Positions 1-8,395 are shown, counted from the stretch's first letter. The stretch: DNA of 54,018 nucleotides from Arenibaculum pallidiluteum (GCF_017355985.1 NZ_JAFIQU010000029.1:1-54018); one strand, 5' to 3'. Notes: generated from the letters alone by a model not told the origin. A program made the numbers and translations.

Positions 1-173
1 TCGAACTCCGGCTCGGCCACCCCGAGCCGCCCCAGAGCCCGCGGCACCGCCCGCCCCGCATGGTCCGCCAGAAGCAGAACCGGCGCCCGCCCCTCTCCGT
101 GAAACACCACATACGGCGCAGCCTCGTCCGCCCCCAGAAGCGAACCAGCGGCCCATGGCGCCTCGGCGTCCAT
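1..173 (-). CDS. N-formylglutamate amidohydrolase-like protein, N-terminal part (runs off window)
   Basis: Reading leftward from an ATG at 173, the frame is open to the window edge (57 codons). After a short lead-in it gives GRAPVLLLADHAGRAVPRAL, which matches the first strand and histidine-bearing loop of the N-formylglutamate amidohydrolase (HutG-type) family, where a V-x-D-H-A-x-x-x-V-P pattern starts the zinc-binding fold. The enzyme family removes formate or related acyl groups from N-acyl-glutamate type substrates. The gene is divergent from the LysR regulator starting at 365. Start is uncertain: the frame stays open upstream and a GTG lies directly before the ATG. A second, complete and more distant member is at 9141-10058. 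Only the first quarter or less of the protein is visible. Confidence 0.65.
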   Translation of the reverse strand, partial: MDAEAPWAAGSLLGADEAAPYVVFHGEGRAPVLLLADHAGRAVPRALGRLGVAEPEF

Positions 174-364
174 CACGGGTGCGGTCAGGGGACCGTGCGG
201 CACGGCGGAACTCTCCGGAGCGGGCAGGAAACCGCCCGGGCAGGGGCCGCGAAGGCACGGAAGCACGGGCGCGGAAGGGCTGGCGCGACCGATTATGTCG
301 GCGTTGCCGCCAACGCACAAACGAGCTTATCTTCACGATCATTGAGGAAATCTAAAAGGTCGTC

Positions 365-1294
365 ATGGACTGGGCTGGGCTGCCCTCGCTGAACGCCGTC
401 CGCGCCTTTGAGGTGGTGGCCCGACACGGCAGCTTCTCGCGCGCGGCCGAGGAGCTGCACGTGACTCCAGCGGCCGTCAGCCACCAGATCCGCGCGCTGG
501 AGGCGACACTGGGCGTGGCGCTGCTGCGCCGGACAAGCCGCCGGGTCGAGCTGACGGAGGCCGGCCGCGCCTGCTATCCCGCGATCCGCGACGGCTTCGA
601 GCAGCTCCGGGCGGCGCTGAATGAGGTCCGGGCGCCTGCGCAGCGCGCCAGCCTGACGGTGACCTCGGGCCCAGGCTTCGCGTCCAAGATCCTGGCGCCG
701 CGTCTGCATCGCTTCGCCGAGCGCTGCCCCGGCATCGAGACGCGGCTCTCCGCCTCCTGGCCCTATGCCGATCTGGAGGCCGAGGGGATCGACGTGGCGA
801 TCCGTTTCGGCATCCCCGAGCGGGTCGAGGCTGCCGGATCCGCCCTGCATGTGGAGCGGCTGGTCGAGGACTCCGTGCTGCCCCTGTGCAGCCCCGAGCT
901 GGTCCGCCGGGCCGGGCTGCATGCGCCTGGGGACCTGCGCCGCGCCCCGCTGATCCACGACGACTCCCTGAAGCTCGTCGATCCCGAAGCGCCGGACTGG
1001 CGCCGCTGGGCACGGGAGGCCGGCATCGGCCCCGGCGGCCTGAAGCTCGCCGGCGGCGTGCATTTCAACCACCCAGACAATGCCCTGGAGGCGGCGGCGG
1101 ATTCGGCCGGCGTCGTCCTGGGGCGGCGCGTCCTGGCCGCGGCCGACATGGCGCGCGGGCGCCTCGTCAGCCCCTTCGGGCCGGAGCTTCCCTCGGGCCT
1201 GTGGTTCCATCTCGTCTCCCCGAGGTCCCAGGCCGACCGGCCGGAGGTCTCGACCTTCCGAGACTGGATCCGCGCCGAGCTGGCGGCTGGCTGA
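365..1294 (+). CDS. LysR-family transcriptional regulator, GcvA-like
   Basis: A 309-residue protein of normal LysR length. Residues about 7-66 form the winged helix-turn-helix (LNAVRAFEVVARHGSFSRAA, then VTPAAVSHQIRALE), followed by a linker helix and a two-lobed effector domain (about 93-300) with the GcvA-like stretch GIDVAIRFG. It is expected to bind DNA as a tetramer and respond to a small molecule. It is divergent from the N-formylglutamate amidohydrolase-like gene at 1-173 and lies upstream of an ABC permease pair on the same strand; the usual LysR habit is to control the divergent neighbour, so the hydrolase is the likelier target. The effector cannot be told from sequence. Confidence 0.9.
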   Translation: MDWAGLPSLNAVRAFEVVARHGSFSRAAEELHVTPAAVSHQIRALEATLGVALLRRTSRRVELTEAGRACYPAIRDGFEQLRAALNEVRAPAQRASLTVTSGPGFASKILAPRLHRFAERCPGIETRLSASWPYADLEAEGIDVAIRFGIPERVEAAGSALHVERLVEDSVLPLCSPELVRRAGLHAPGDLRRAPLIHDDSLKLVDPEAPDWRRWAREAGIGPGGLKLAGGVHFNHPDNALEAAADSAGVVLGRRVLAAADMARGRLVSPFGPELPSGLWFHLVSPRSQADRPEVSTFRDWIRAELAAG

Positions 1295-1370
1295 GGCGGG
1301 ACCGCCGCTTGCGCGGCCCCGCGCGGCCATGCCAAGGTCGGCGCATTCCGGAATCTGGCACGGGTGGAGC

Positions 1371-2513
1371 ATGGCGGCGAGCGGCGCGGGCACGGGGGCG
1401 GCGCGGTCGGGCAGGTTGCCGGCCTGGACGGACTATGCGCTGCTGCCGGTCCTGAACCTGTTCGCGGCGCTCGTCGTCTCGGGGATCGTGATCCTGCTGA
1501 TCGGCGAGAACCCGCTCTCGGCCATGGCCGTGCTGGTGGAGGGTGCCTTCGGCTATCCCGAAGCGATCGGCTTCACCCTCTACTACGCGACCAACTTCAT
1601 CTTCACGGGGCTGGCGGTCGCGGTGGCCTTCCATTGCGGCCTCTTCAACATCGGCGGCGAGGGCCAGGCGATGCTGGGGGGCCTGGGGGTCGCACTGGTG
1701 GCGCTGGCGCTGGACGGCTGGCCATGGCCCGCAGCGGCGCTGCTGGGGATCCTCGCCTCGGCGCTGTTCGGCGCCGCCTGGGCCTTCGTGCCGGCGGTGC
1801 TGCAGGCCAAGCGCGGCAGCCACATCGTGATCACCACGATCATGTTCAATTTCATCGCGGCCTCGCTGATGACCTGGCTGCTGGTGGACGTGATGCGCCC
1901 GGCAGGGCAGCAGTCGCCGGAGACCCGCGGCTTCCCGGAGAGCACCTGGCTGCCCAGCATGCAGGAGGCGCTGGCCACGGTTGGCATCCCGATCCCGGCC
2001 TCCCCGCTGAACGTGTCCTTCCTGTGGGCGCTGGCCTGCGGCGTGCTCGTCTATCTCTTCATCTGGCGCACGCGCTGGGGCTACGCGATCCGCACGGTCG
2101 GGCAGAACGAGAGGGCCGCGGTCTATGCCGGGATCTCGCCGGCCCGCGCCATCATCCTCGCCATGGCGATCTCGGGCGCGCTGGCGGGCTTCGTCGGCTT
2201 CAACGAGGTGCTGGGCGTGCACCACCGGCTGATGCTGGGCTTCACCAACGAGGCCGGCTTCGTGGGCATCGCGGTGGCGCTGATGGGCCGGAACCACCCC
2301 TTCGGCATCGTGCTCGCCGCGATCCTGTTCGGCGCGCTGTACCAGGGCGGATCCGAGCTGTCCTTCGAGTTCCCGTCCATCAACCGTGAGATGGTCGTTG
2401 TGATCCAGGGCCTGGTGATCCTCTTCGCAGGCGCGCTGGGGAACCTGTTCCGCCCCGCGGTCGCGACGCTCTTCCGCCGCGCGGGACGCCCGGCGCCGGC
2501 ACCGGCGGAGTGA
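1371..2513 (+). CDS. BMP-type (nucleoside/simple sugar) ABC transporter permease, first subunit
   Basis: About 380 residues of hydrophobic segments with the hallmarks of the BPD_transp_2 permeases of the basic membrane protein family (YufP/NupP-like): FNIGGEGQAMLGGLGVALVA near residue 85 and the cytoplasmic coupling segment WGYAIRTVGQNERAAVYAGI near 230. It would form half of an inner-membrane importer, commonly for nucleosides or purine-like compounds. I start it at the ATG at 1371; an in-frame ATG at 1329 would add 14 polar residues. Its stop codon overlaps the start of the second permease (GTGA), so the two are translationally coupled. No ATPase or substrate-binding protein gene adjoins the pair, which is unusual. 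Confidence 0.88.
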   Translation: MAASGAGTGAARSGRLPAWTDYALLPVLNLFAALVVSGIVILLIGENPLSAMAVLVEGAFGYPEAIGFTLYYATNFIFTGLAVAVAFHCGLFNIGGEGQAMLGGLGVALVALALDGWPWPAAALLGILASALFGAAWAFVPAVLQAKRGSHIVITTIMFNFIAASLMTWLLVDVMRPAGQQSPETRGFPESTWLPSMQEALATVGIPIPASPLNVSFLWALACGVLVYLFIWRTRWGYAIRTVGQNERAAVYAGISPARAIILAMAISGALAGFVGFNEVLGVHHRLMLGFTNEAGFVGIAVALMGRNHPFGIVLAAILFGALYQGGSELSFEFPSINREMVVVIQGLVILFAGALGNLFRPAVATLFRRAGRPAPAPAE

Positions 2514-3490
2514 CGGCGATGGAAGGCTTCGACATCCTGATATCGGTGCTGGCCTCGACGCTCCGCGTCGCGACGCCCCTGGTTCTGGCTGCGCTGGCCG
2601 GCCTCTTCGCCGAGCGCTCGGGCGTGGTGGACATCGGGCTCGAAGGCAAGATGCTGGCGGGCGCCTTCGCCGCTGCCGCCGCTGCCAGTGTCACCGGATC
2701 CCCGGTGATCGGCCTGACCGCGGCGGTGGGGGCCGCGGTGGCGCTCGCCATGGTGCACGCCTATGCCTGCGTGACCCATGCCGGCAACCAGGTGGTCAGC
2801 GGCATGGCCATCAACATCCTGGTGGCGGGCTTGGCGCCCACACTCGCCTTCGCCTGGTTCTCCCAAGGCGGCCAGACGCCGCTGCTGGAGCAGGGCAGCC
2901 GCTTCGGGCCCATCGCCCTGCCCTTCGCGCGCAGCCTGGACGGTGTCCCCGTACTGGGGCCGCTCTATGGCGGGATCGTCAGCGGCCATAATGTGATCGT
3001 TTACGCGACGGCCCTGCTGGTGCCGCTTTCCGCCTGGGTGCTCTACCGCACGCGATTCGGCCTGCGTCTGCGGGCCGTCGGCGAGAGCCCGGCGGCGGTG
3101 GACACGGCGGGGATCGACGTGGCCGCCATGCGATACCGCGCCATGGTGATCTGCGGCGTGCTGACCGGCGTCGCCGGCGCGTATCTCTCGACCGCGCAGG
3201 GCGGCGGCTTCGTGCGCAACATGACGGCAGGCTCCGGCTACCTGGCTCTGGCGGCCCTCATCTTCGGCAAGTGGCGGCCGGTCCCCACGCTTTTCGCCTG
3301 CCTGCTCTTCGCCTTCACCGACGCGATCCAGGTGCGCCTCCAGGGCGTGGCGCTGCCCGGCCTCGGCACGATCCCCGTGCAGTTCATCCAGATGCTGCCC
3401 TATGCGCTGACCGTCTTCCTGCTGGCCGGCTTCGTGGGCCGCGCCATCCCGCCGAAGGCGAGCGGCATCCCCTACGTCAAGGAGCGGTAG
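2510..3490 (+). CDS. BMP-type (nucleoside/simple sugar) ABC transporter permease, second subunit
   Basis: A 326-residue (GTG start at 2510) or 323-residue (ATG at 2519) membrane protein of the YufQ/NupQ type. It carries the N-terminal signature VLAALAGLFAERSGVVDIGL and EGKMLAGAFAAA, and the coupling loop FGLRLRAVGESPAAVDTAGI near residue 185. Together with the preceding gene it should make a heterodimeric inner-membrane channel for nucleosides or related solutes. The family's ATPase (with two fused nucleotide-binding domains) and periplasmic lipoprotein normally lie in the same operon but are absent here. The last 19 bases overlap the end of a decayed gene on the other strand. The adenine deaminase at 23957-25699 is a possible metabolic partner, but that is inference. 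Confidence 0.88.
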   Translation: MTAMEGFDILISVLASTLRVATPLVLAALAGLFAERSGVVDIGLEGKMLAGAFAAAAAASVTGSPVIGLTAAVGAAVALAMVHAYACVTHAGNQVVSGMAINILVAGLAPTLAFAWFSQGGQTPLLEQGSRFGPIALPFARSLDGVPVLGPLYGGIVSGHNVIVYATALLVPLSAWVLYRTRFGLRLRAVGESPAAVDTAGIDVAAMRYRAMVICGVLTGVAGAYLSTAQGGGFVRNMTAGSGYLALAALIFGKWRPVPTLFACLLFAFTDAIQVRLQGVALPGLGTIPVQFIQMLPYALTVFLLAGFVGRAIPPKASGIPYVKER

Positions 3491-3790
3491 GGAAGCGGGA
3501 TGGCCGAGGAGACGACGCCGTCGGGATCGTAGCGCCGCTTGGCCTCGACCAGCCGGCCGGCATTGTCGCTGAAGGCGATCGCGGCGCGGTCCGCGTCGCC
3601 CGGGCACAGGAGATCGGTGTGGGCGCCAGGGAGCGCGACCGCCTCGAACGCCCGGAGCGCGGAACAGGCGCAATGACGCTGCCCTCCCATAGGGATCGGC
3701 TCGCCCAGTCGTGCCGCCCGCCGCGAACCGACAGCGGAAGACCGCAGTCGCGTGCGGCGCGCACCGCGGCCCGGGCCGGGCCGTTCCGCC
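3472..3790 (-). pseudogene. remnant of an FAD-linked oxidase (BBE-type), N- and C-terminal ends only
   Basis: Two short coding remnants on the minus strand lie in different frames. The first (about 3790 to 3680) encodes AAVRAARDCGLPLSVRGGRH followed by DWASRSLWEG, the start of the FAD_binding_4 domain including the region around the flavin-linking histidine. The second (about 3680 to 3472) encodes NAGRLVEAKRRYDPDGVVSS followed by AIPLP, the berberine-bridge-type C-terminus with its normal ending. Intact family members are about 450 residues, so roughly 350 codons between the two ends have been deleted and the frame has shifted. Its stop codon (TAG at 3472-3474) lies inside the end of the upstream permease gene. 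I see no way for this to make a functional protein. Confidence 0.7.
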
Positions 3791-3818
3791 GGCGCCCGCG
3801 CTGCCGAGGCGCGATGCG

Positions 3819-4733
3819 TCAGCGTCCGCGCTCCTCAGCCACGAGGTCCACGAAGGCCCGCAGGGGCGCCGGCATCAAGCGGCGCGCGAAATAGAGGCGC
3901 GGACCGTCGTAGCGCGGCCACCAGTCCTGGAGGACCGGCACGAGCGCCCCGCTCGCGTAATGGGGATCGAGCCAGTTCCGGAACATGTAGATGATGCCCC
4001 GGCCTGACAGGGCGAGGCTGATGGCGGCCAGGGCCCCGCCAGTGCTGACGGTCAGCCGGGCCGGCGGATCGACGGTCAGCTCCTCGCCTTCGCGCTCGAA
4101 TTCCCAGGGGGCCAGCGCAGCCCCGGCGATCCTCGTCCGGATGCAGCCGTGGTCCAGAAGCTCGCGCGGATGGGTGGGGAGGCCATGGCGCGCGAGATAG
4201 GACGGGCAAGCCCCGAGGGCGGCCTGCTGATGGCGCGGCCCTATGGGGATGGCGATCACGTCCTGCTCCAGATGCTCGCCATAGCGGATGCCGGCATCGC
4301 AGTCGGCCGCCGTTATGTCCACCAGCCGCTCCTCGACCACGATCTCGACCCGCACGTCGGGATGGGCCGCCATGTATCGGTCAATCAGGGGCGGCAGGAT
4401 GTCCACCATGACTGCGCCGGGAACGTTCAGCTTCAGGCGGCCGCGCACCCCGTCCCGCGAGCTTGCGGCCTCGTCCAGCGCCGCGCGCGCTTCCGAGACC
4501 AGCGGGGCCAGGCGCTCCGCCAGGAGACGGCCGGCTTCGGTCAGCATGACGCTGCGGGTCGTCCGGTTGAAGAGCGATACGCCGAGCCGGGTTTCCAGCC
4601 GCGTGATCGTCTCGCTGACGGTGGAGGCCGATACGCCGAGTTGCCGCGCCGCGGTTCGGAAGCCGCCGGCATCCGAAACCGCAAGGAACACCCGGAGGTC
4701 GTCGAGGGAGGAAAGGGCGTCATTGTTCGGCAT
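3819..4733 (-). CDS. LysR-family transcriptional regulator (divergent from aldo/keto reductase)
   Basis: A 304-residue LysR protein. Helix-turn-helix at residues 9-68 (LDDLRVFLAVSDAGGFRTAA, then VSASTVSETITRLETRLGVS), effector domain from about 95 with DITAADCDAGIRYGEHLEQD, typical of the DsdC/AaeR-like LysR subgroup that regulates a divergently transcribed oxidoreductase. Start is the ATG at 4733; the long open frame continues upstream only as a shadow of the reductase gene. The 81-base gap to the divergent gene at 4815 should hold the shared operator and both promoters. Likely target: the aldo/keto reductase. The inducer is unknown. Confidence 0.9.
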   Translation of the reverse strand: MPNNDALSSLDDLRVFLAVSDAGGFRTAARQLGVSASTVSETITRLETRLGVSLFNRTTRSVMLTEAGRLLAERLAPLVSEARAALDEAASSRDGVRGRLKLNVPGAVMVDILPPLIDRYMAAHPDVRVEIVVEERLVDITAADCDAGIRYGEHLEQDVIAIPIGPRHQQAALGACPSYLARHGLPTHPRELLDHGCIRTRIAGAALAPWEFEREGEELTVDPPARLTVSTGGALAAISLALSGRGIIYMFRNWLDPHYASGALVPVLQDWWPRYDGPRLYFARRLMPAPLRAFVDLVAEERGR

Positions 4734-4814
4734 GGCGAACAGGTTGCTCGTCCCATCGCAGATTATCAATGCCGAAGCGAACAGACATCTTGGGCGGGCA
4801 AGAAGGAGTTCACC

Positions 4815-5702
4815 ATGACCGATACGACCATCACCGCCGCGGCCGCCGGCCGCTTCACCTTTCCCGGGACCTCGATCTCGGTGAACCGCATGGGCTACGG
4901 CGCCATGCAGCTCGCCGGCCCCCATGTGTTCGGCGAGCCCAAGGATCCGGACGAGGCCAGGGCCGTCCTGACCGAGGCGCTCGCGCTCGGCATCGACCAC
5001 ATCGACACCAGTGACTACTACGGCCCCCATGTCACGAACCGCCTGATCCGCGAGGCGCTGTTTCCCTATCCCGAAGCCCTGACGCTCGTGACCAAGATTG
5101 GGGCATGGCGCGACGAGAAGGGCGACTGGATCCTCGAGCGCAGCCCCGACTTCCTGCGCAGGTCCGTCAAGGAGAATCTTGAACGGCTCGGCCTCCAGCG
5201 GCTGGCGATCGTGAACCTGCGCATGGGCGGACCAGAGGACGACATCGCGACGCCCATGCGGGCCATGCGACGGATGCAGGACGAGGGGCTCCTCGCCCAT
5301 ATCGGGATCAGCACGGTCGATGCAAACCAGGTGAGGATCGCCCGGGACATCGCGCCGATCGTTTGCGTGCAGAACCAGTACAACCTCGTGCATCGGACCG
5401 ACGACGCGCTGATCGACGCCCTGGCGGCGGAGGGGATCGCCTATGTTCCCTACTTCCCGCTCGGCGGCTTCACGCCCCTGCAGGTCGAAGAGCTGAGCAG
5501 GATCGCCACCGAGCTGGGGCAGACGCCGCAGGCGGTCGCGCTGGCCTGGCTTCTTCAGCGCAGCCCGAACGTGCTGGTGATACCCGGCACGTCGAAGCGG
5601 ACGCATCTGCGTGCCAACATCGCCGCGGCCGGGCTGAGACTGGGGCAGGATCATCTCCGCCGGCTCGACGGCCTCGCCCACATGGGCAAGGGGCCCGCAT
5701 GA
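4815..5702 (+). CDS. pdxI: aldo/keto reductase, YdbC/PdxI (pyridoxal reductase) type
   Basis: A 295-residue protein with an excellent ribosome binding site (AAGGAG at 4803-4808). It aligns closely, as I recall the sequence, with E. coli YdbC (PdxI), an NADPH-dependent pyridoxal reductase: VNRMGYGAMQLAGPHVFGEP, ALGIDHIDTSDYYGPHVTN, TLVTKIG and YVPYFPLGGFTPLQ. The AKR tetrad is visible as Asp and Tyr in DTSDYYGP and Lys in VTKIG; the usual active-site His is replaced in AIVNLRMGG, as it also is in YdbC. The NADPH-binding motif RSPNVLVIPGTSKRTHLRAN is near residue 245. It is divergent from a LysR regulator. Other AKR substrates are possible, so the specific reaction is inferred from similarity. 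Confidence 0.85.
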   Translation: MTDTTITAAAAGRFTFPGTSISVNRMGYGAMQLAGPHVFGEPKDPDEARAVLTEALALGIDHIDTSDYYGPHVTNRLIREALFPYPEALTLVTKIGAWRDEKGDWILERSPDFLRRSVKENLERLGLQRLAIVNLRMGGPEDDIATPMRAMRRMQDEGLLAHIGISTVDANQVRIARDIAPIVCVQNQYNLVHRTDDALIDALAAEGIAYVPYFPLGGFTPLQVEELSRIATELGQTPQAVALAWLLQRSPNVLVIPGTSKRTHLRANIAAAGLRLGQDHLRRLDGLAHMGKGPA

Positions 5703-5923
5703 GCTAGGAGGCTGCCGCGGCTCCCGCCTGGGACAAGCCCCCGGTGCAAGGCGGCGGCGCTCGGGACCGGTGCGCGCCCGAGCTCCGCCGCCGGCGTCGG
5801 GAACGACGCGATCAGGTCCTGCCGATGGGCGGCTTCGCGGTGATCAGGGCGGATGGCGCGAAGACGAATGATCCTCGCCGCGGTTGACCATGATGCACGT
5901 CAGGAAAGTCGGGCCACCGGACC

Positions 5924-6091
5924 ATGAACGACAAACTGATCGACTATATCGGCGAGCTTCAGCAGCGGATCGCCGTCCTGCGCGACCGCAAGTTCGAAGA
6001 GGGTCCGGAAGAGCGATTGACGTCCGAGGCCGTGGTCGATGCGCTGGAGCTGGTCGTTCGCGAGCTGACCGACCTGCTCGAGGTGCGGTGA
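5924..6091 (+). CDS. small hypothetical protein, 55 residues, helical
   Basis: A short frame beginning MNDKLIDYIGELQQRIAVLR and ending ELVVRELTDLLEVR. It is rich in Leu, Glu and Arg with heptad-like spacing, so it is probably a helical hairpin or short coiled coil; there is no signal peptide or cysteine. Codon third positions are strongly G/C, as in the neighbours, which supports real coding. The region just before the ATG (GGACC) gives only a weak ribosome binding site. I do not recognise a family. It lies between the aldo/keto reductase and a convergent small gene. Confidence 0.55.
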   Translation: MNDKLIDYIGELQQRIAVLRDRKFEEGPEERLTSEAVVDALELVVRELTDLLEVR

Positions 6092-6146
6092 GCCTCCGGC
6101 CGCGGCTGCGCCCGACGGGGATCGACCGATGCCGCTGCCCGCAGCC

Positions 6147-6485
6147 TCAGTATGCCGCGATGAGGTTCTGGCGGACCGTCCAGACCAGCGTCCAGCGGCC
6201 GTCCTCGCCGAGATACCGGATCCGCGGATAGTATTTCGACGTGTCCACCAGCTCGGCCGGTCGGCCTTGCGGCGTCACGTGGCAGCTCGGTGGAAGCGGG
6301 GCGTCGGCGCGCGCCGGGTTGCGCCGGATCTCCTTGAGCACGTGGCGCGTTGCGCACCCCACATAGCCGCCCGTCCGGTAAACCTCGACGCCGGCAGAGC
6401 CGGCTTCGTACGGATAGGTCGTGGCCAGCAGGATGCCGGCCACGCAGGATCCACCTGCAAGGTGCTTCAACGCCGTCGACAACAT
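6147..6485 (-). CDS. small hypothetical protein with N-terminal hydrophobic segment
   Basis: A 112-residue frame starting MLSTALKHLAGGSCVAGILL (ATG at 6485; a further in-frame ATG at 6530 would add 15 residues). The first 25 residues look like a signal peptide or membrane anchor. The rest is basic with several aromatic residues (YYPRIRYLGEDGRWTLVWTV near the end) and three further cysteines or prolines that could stabilise a small periplasmic domain. No family is recognised. It converges with the 55-residue gene upstream. The coding bias is moderate, so this is a probable rather than certain gene. Confidence 0.5.
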   Translation of the reverse strand: MLSTALKHLAGGSCVAGILLATTYPYEAGSAGVEVYRTGGYVGCATRHVLKEIRRNPARADAPLPPSCHVTPQGRPAELVDTSKYYPRIRYLGEDGRWTLVWTVRQNLIAAY

Positions 6486-6530
6486 GGCGCAATCAATAGC
6501 ATCCCCGTGGCCACAGGCCGAGATCTTCAC

Positions 6531-7141
6531 CGAGGTGCCCCCATGGCCGGACCTCTACCGATTTTGAGTAGAGATCTACGTACCTCCGACATGCCGGCGA
6601 CGCGCCGGTCATCCCGACTTAGCGCCATCCGGCACCTCTCCGCTCCGCCGATGCGATGCCGGAGAAGGTGGTACCACCCCGGAACACCCAACCGGGAATG
6701 GCACTGGCTGGAAGGGACGGGCCAAGTGGAGCGCAAGGAGGGGATCGCCCCTTCGAGGCAATCCATTTCATTGCTCAAAAACCTTTATTCACGAAACAAG
6801 ATTCCGATTCCAACTTGCTCGTCGTGGCACGCAATTCATAACTTAGCAATTAAGCAGCGCAGCGAAGCGCCATAATATTTCTCCGTGCTGCAGCTTGGAT
6901 CGGGCAAGTCCTGCTGGTGCCGTCGGAACACCGGCATCCGTATCGCGGAAGCGCCTGCCGAGCCGTCTCGAAGGCGCCGGGGCTGGACTTCCGAATGTCG
7001 CGTCTCGGACAGCTCCGTGCTCCCCATGCCCTTTCGGGATACGGCAGCGAGACGCCCTGCAGCACTGCGGACAGACGCTGAGCACCCGGCCCAGGGCCGT
7101 TCGGAAAGGGAACCGGAAACACAGTGACAGGGAGGTGGATC
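6531..7141. other. 611-base intergenic region, AT-richer in the middle
   Basis: No convincing protein gene is visible on either strand. The segment from about 6760 to 6890 is clearly more AT-rich than the surroundings (for example TTTATTCACGAAACAAG and CATAATATTTC), which is where promoter activity for the downstream lysis gene would be expected. A possible minus-ten element is TAATAT at about 6872-6877. The stretch could also carry a decayed phage or gene-transfer-agent remnant, but I recognise no coding piece of one. Confidence 0.4.
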
Positions 7142-8335
7142 ATGGCATTACCGCTGGTCGCCATCGCGGCATCATTGCTGCCCGATCTCGTGAAGCTGGT
7201 CGCCGGGGACCGTGCGGGCGGCGTTGCGAAGGAGGTCGCCGAGGTCGTCACCACCGTGACCGGAACGGCCGACCCGGCCGAAGCGAGGCGCGCGATCGAG
7301 GCGGATCCGCAGCTCGCCGCCAACCTGCGCATCCGGCTCGCCGAGATCGCGCTTGCGCAGGAGAAGGTGCAGCGGGACGCGGAAGACCAGAAGCGCCAGG
7401 CGGAGCTTGCCGAACTGCGCGCGCAGATGGAGAACACGCGTGACGCGCGGGGCGCCATGCTCTCGCTCGCGCAGTCAGGCAACGACCTCGCCTGGGGCGC
7501 GCCGGTGATCTCCATCGTCGTGACCGTCGGCTTCTTCGGCATCCTGTCGCTGATGATCTTCCGGGCGGGCGCCTGGACACAGAACGAAGCGCTGAACGCG
7601 CTCCTGAACATCACGATCGGGACGTTGGGCGCAGCCTTTGCCGCCGTCGTGAATTTCTGGATCGGCTCGTCCCAGGGATCGCGCGAGAAGGACCAGACGG
7701 TCCGCGAGTTTCAGAGATCCCAGAACATCGGGACGCTCGAGGCCGTGCGCCGCGCGGTGCGCGCGCCGGCATCGGCTGCTCCCGCCCCGAGCCCCGCCCA
7801 AGCGAGCCAGGCCGCGGAATTGAAGCAGGACACCTTCGACAAGTGCGTCGAAGTCGTCCTGGCGGCCGAGGGCGGCTATGTCGACGATCCCGACGATCCC
7901 GGCGGCGCGACCAACTTCGGCATCACGAAGGCGACTCTGGAGGCCTGGCGCGAGCGCACCGTCACCAAGGCCGAGGTGGAGGCGCTTTCAAGGAACGAGG
8001 CCAAGGAGATCTATCGTGCCCGCTACTGGCTGCCGATGCGCTGCAACGACCTGCCTCCAGGAGTTGACCTGATGGTCTTCCACTTCGGCGTGAACGCGGG
8101 CCCGTCGCGGTCGGTGAAGCTTCTCCAGCGCGCCGCCGGCGTCACGGAGGACGGCTCCGTCGGGCCGCTGACGCTGAAGGCGATCGCCGAGACCGACTGC
8201 AAGGACCTGGTAGACGCGCTCTCGCGGCTGCAGGGCGAATACTATCGGAGCCTCTCCACCTTCCCGAAATTCGGCAAGGGCTGGCTGAACCGGATCGCCG
8301 ACGCCAGCAGGATGGCACAGGTCATGCTGGCCTAG
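7142..8335 (+). CDS. holin-endolysin fusion: N-terminal holin-like membrane domain joined to GH108 N-acetylmuramidase
   Basis: A 397-residue protein starting at the ATG at 7142, six bases after GGGAGG. Residues 1-115 form an amphipathic/coiled lead ending QMENTRDARGAMLSLAQSGN. Two membrane segments follow (about 118-141, WGAPVISIVVTVGFFGILSL; and 150-175), ending in NFWIGSSQGSREKD, the hallmark of small phage and gene-transfer-agent holins. After an Ala/Pro linker (about 200-220) comes a complete GH108 muramidase with EGGYVDDPDDPGGATNFGIT; the Glu (about residue 243) is the expected catalytic acid. The C-terminus matches the PG_binding_3 domain (FGVNAGPSRSVKLLQRAAGV). In phages and the Rhodobacter gene transfer agent these are separate adjacent genes. 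The protein would cut peptidoglycan glycan chains, anchored at the inner membrane. Confidence 0.85.
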   Translation: MALPLVAIAASLLPDLVKLVAGDRAGGVAKEVAEVVTTVTGTADPAEARRAIEADPQLAANLRIRLAEIALAQEKVQRDAEDQKRQAELAELRAQMENTRDARGAMLSLAQSGNDLAWGAPVISIVVTVGFFGILSLMIFRAGAWTQNEALNALLNITIGTLGAAFAAVVNFWIGSSQGSREKDQTVREFQRSQNIGTLEAVRRAVRAPASAAPAPSPAQASQAAELKQDTFDKCVEVVLAAEGGYVDDPDDPGGATNFGITKATLEAWRERTVTKAEVEALSRNEAKEIYRARYWLPMRCNDLPPGVDLMVFHFGVNAGPSRSVKLLQRAAGVTEDGSVGPLTLKAIAETDCKDLVDALSRLQGEYYRSLSTFPKFGKGWLNRIADASRMAQVMLA

Positions 8336-8356
8336 CAGCGGGGGCGCCGGAAATGG

Positions 8357-8390
8357 AAAGGCCGGCGATCCTGGAGGATCGCCGGCCTTT
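8357..8390. terminator. perfect 15-bp stem-loop, bidirectional terminator
   Basis: AAAGGCCGGCGATCC pairs perfectly with GGATCGCCGGCCTTT around a TGGA loop, with A-richness before and T-richness after. It sits between the lysis gene stop (8335) and the 3' end of the convergent tRNA-Val, and can serve both. Confidence 0.85.
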
Positions 8391-8395
8391 CGAAC

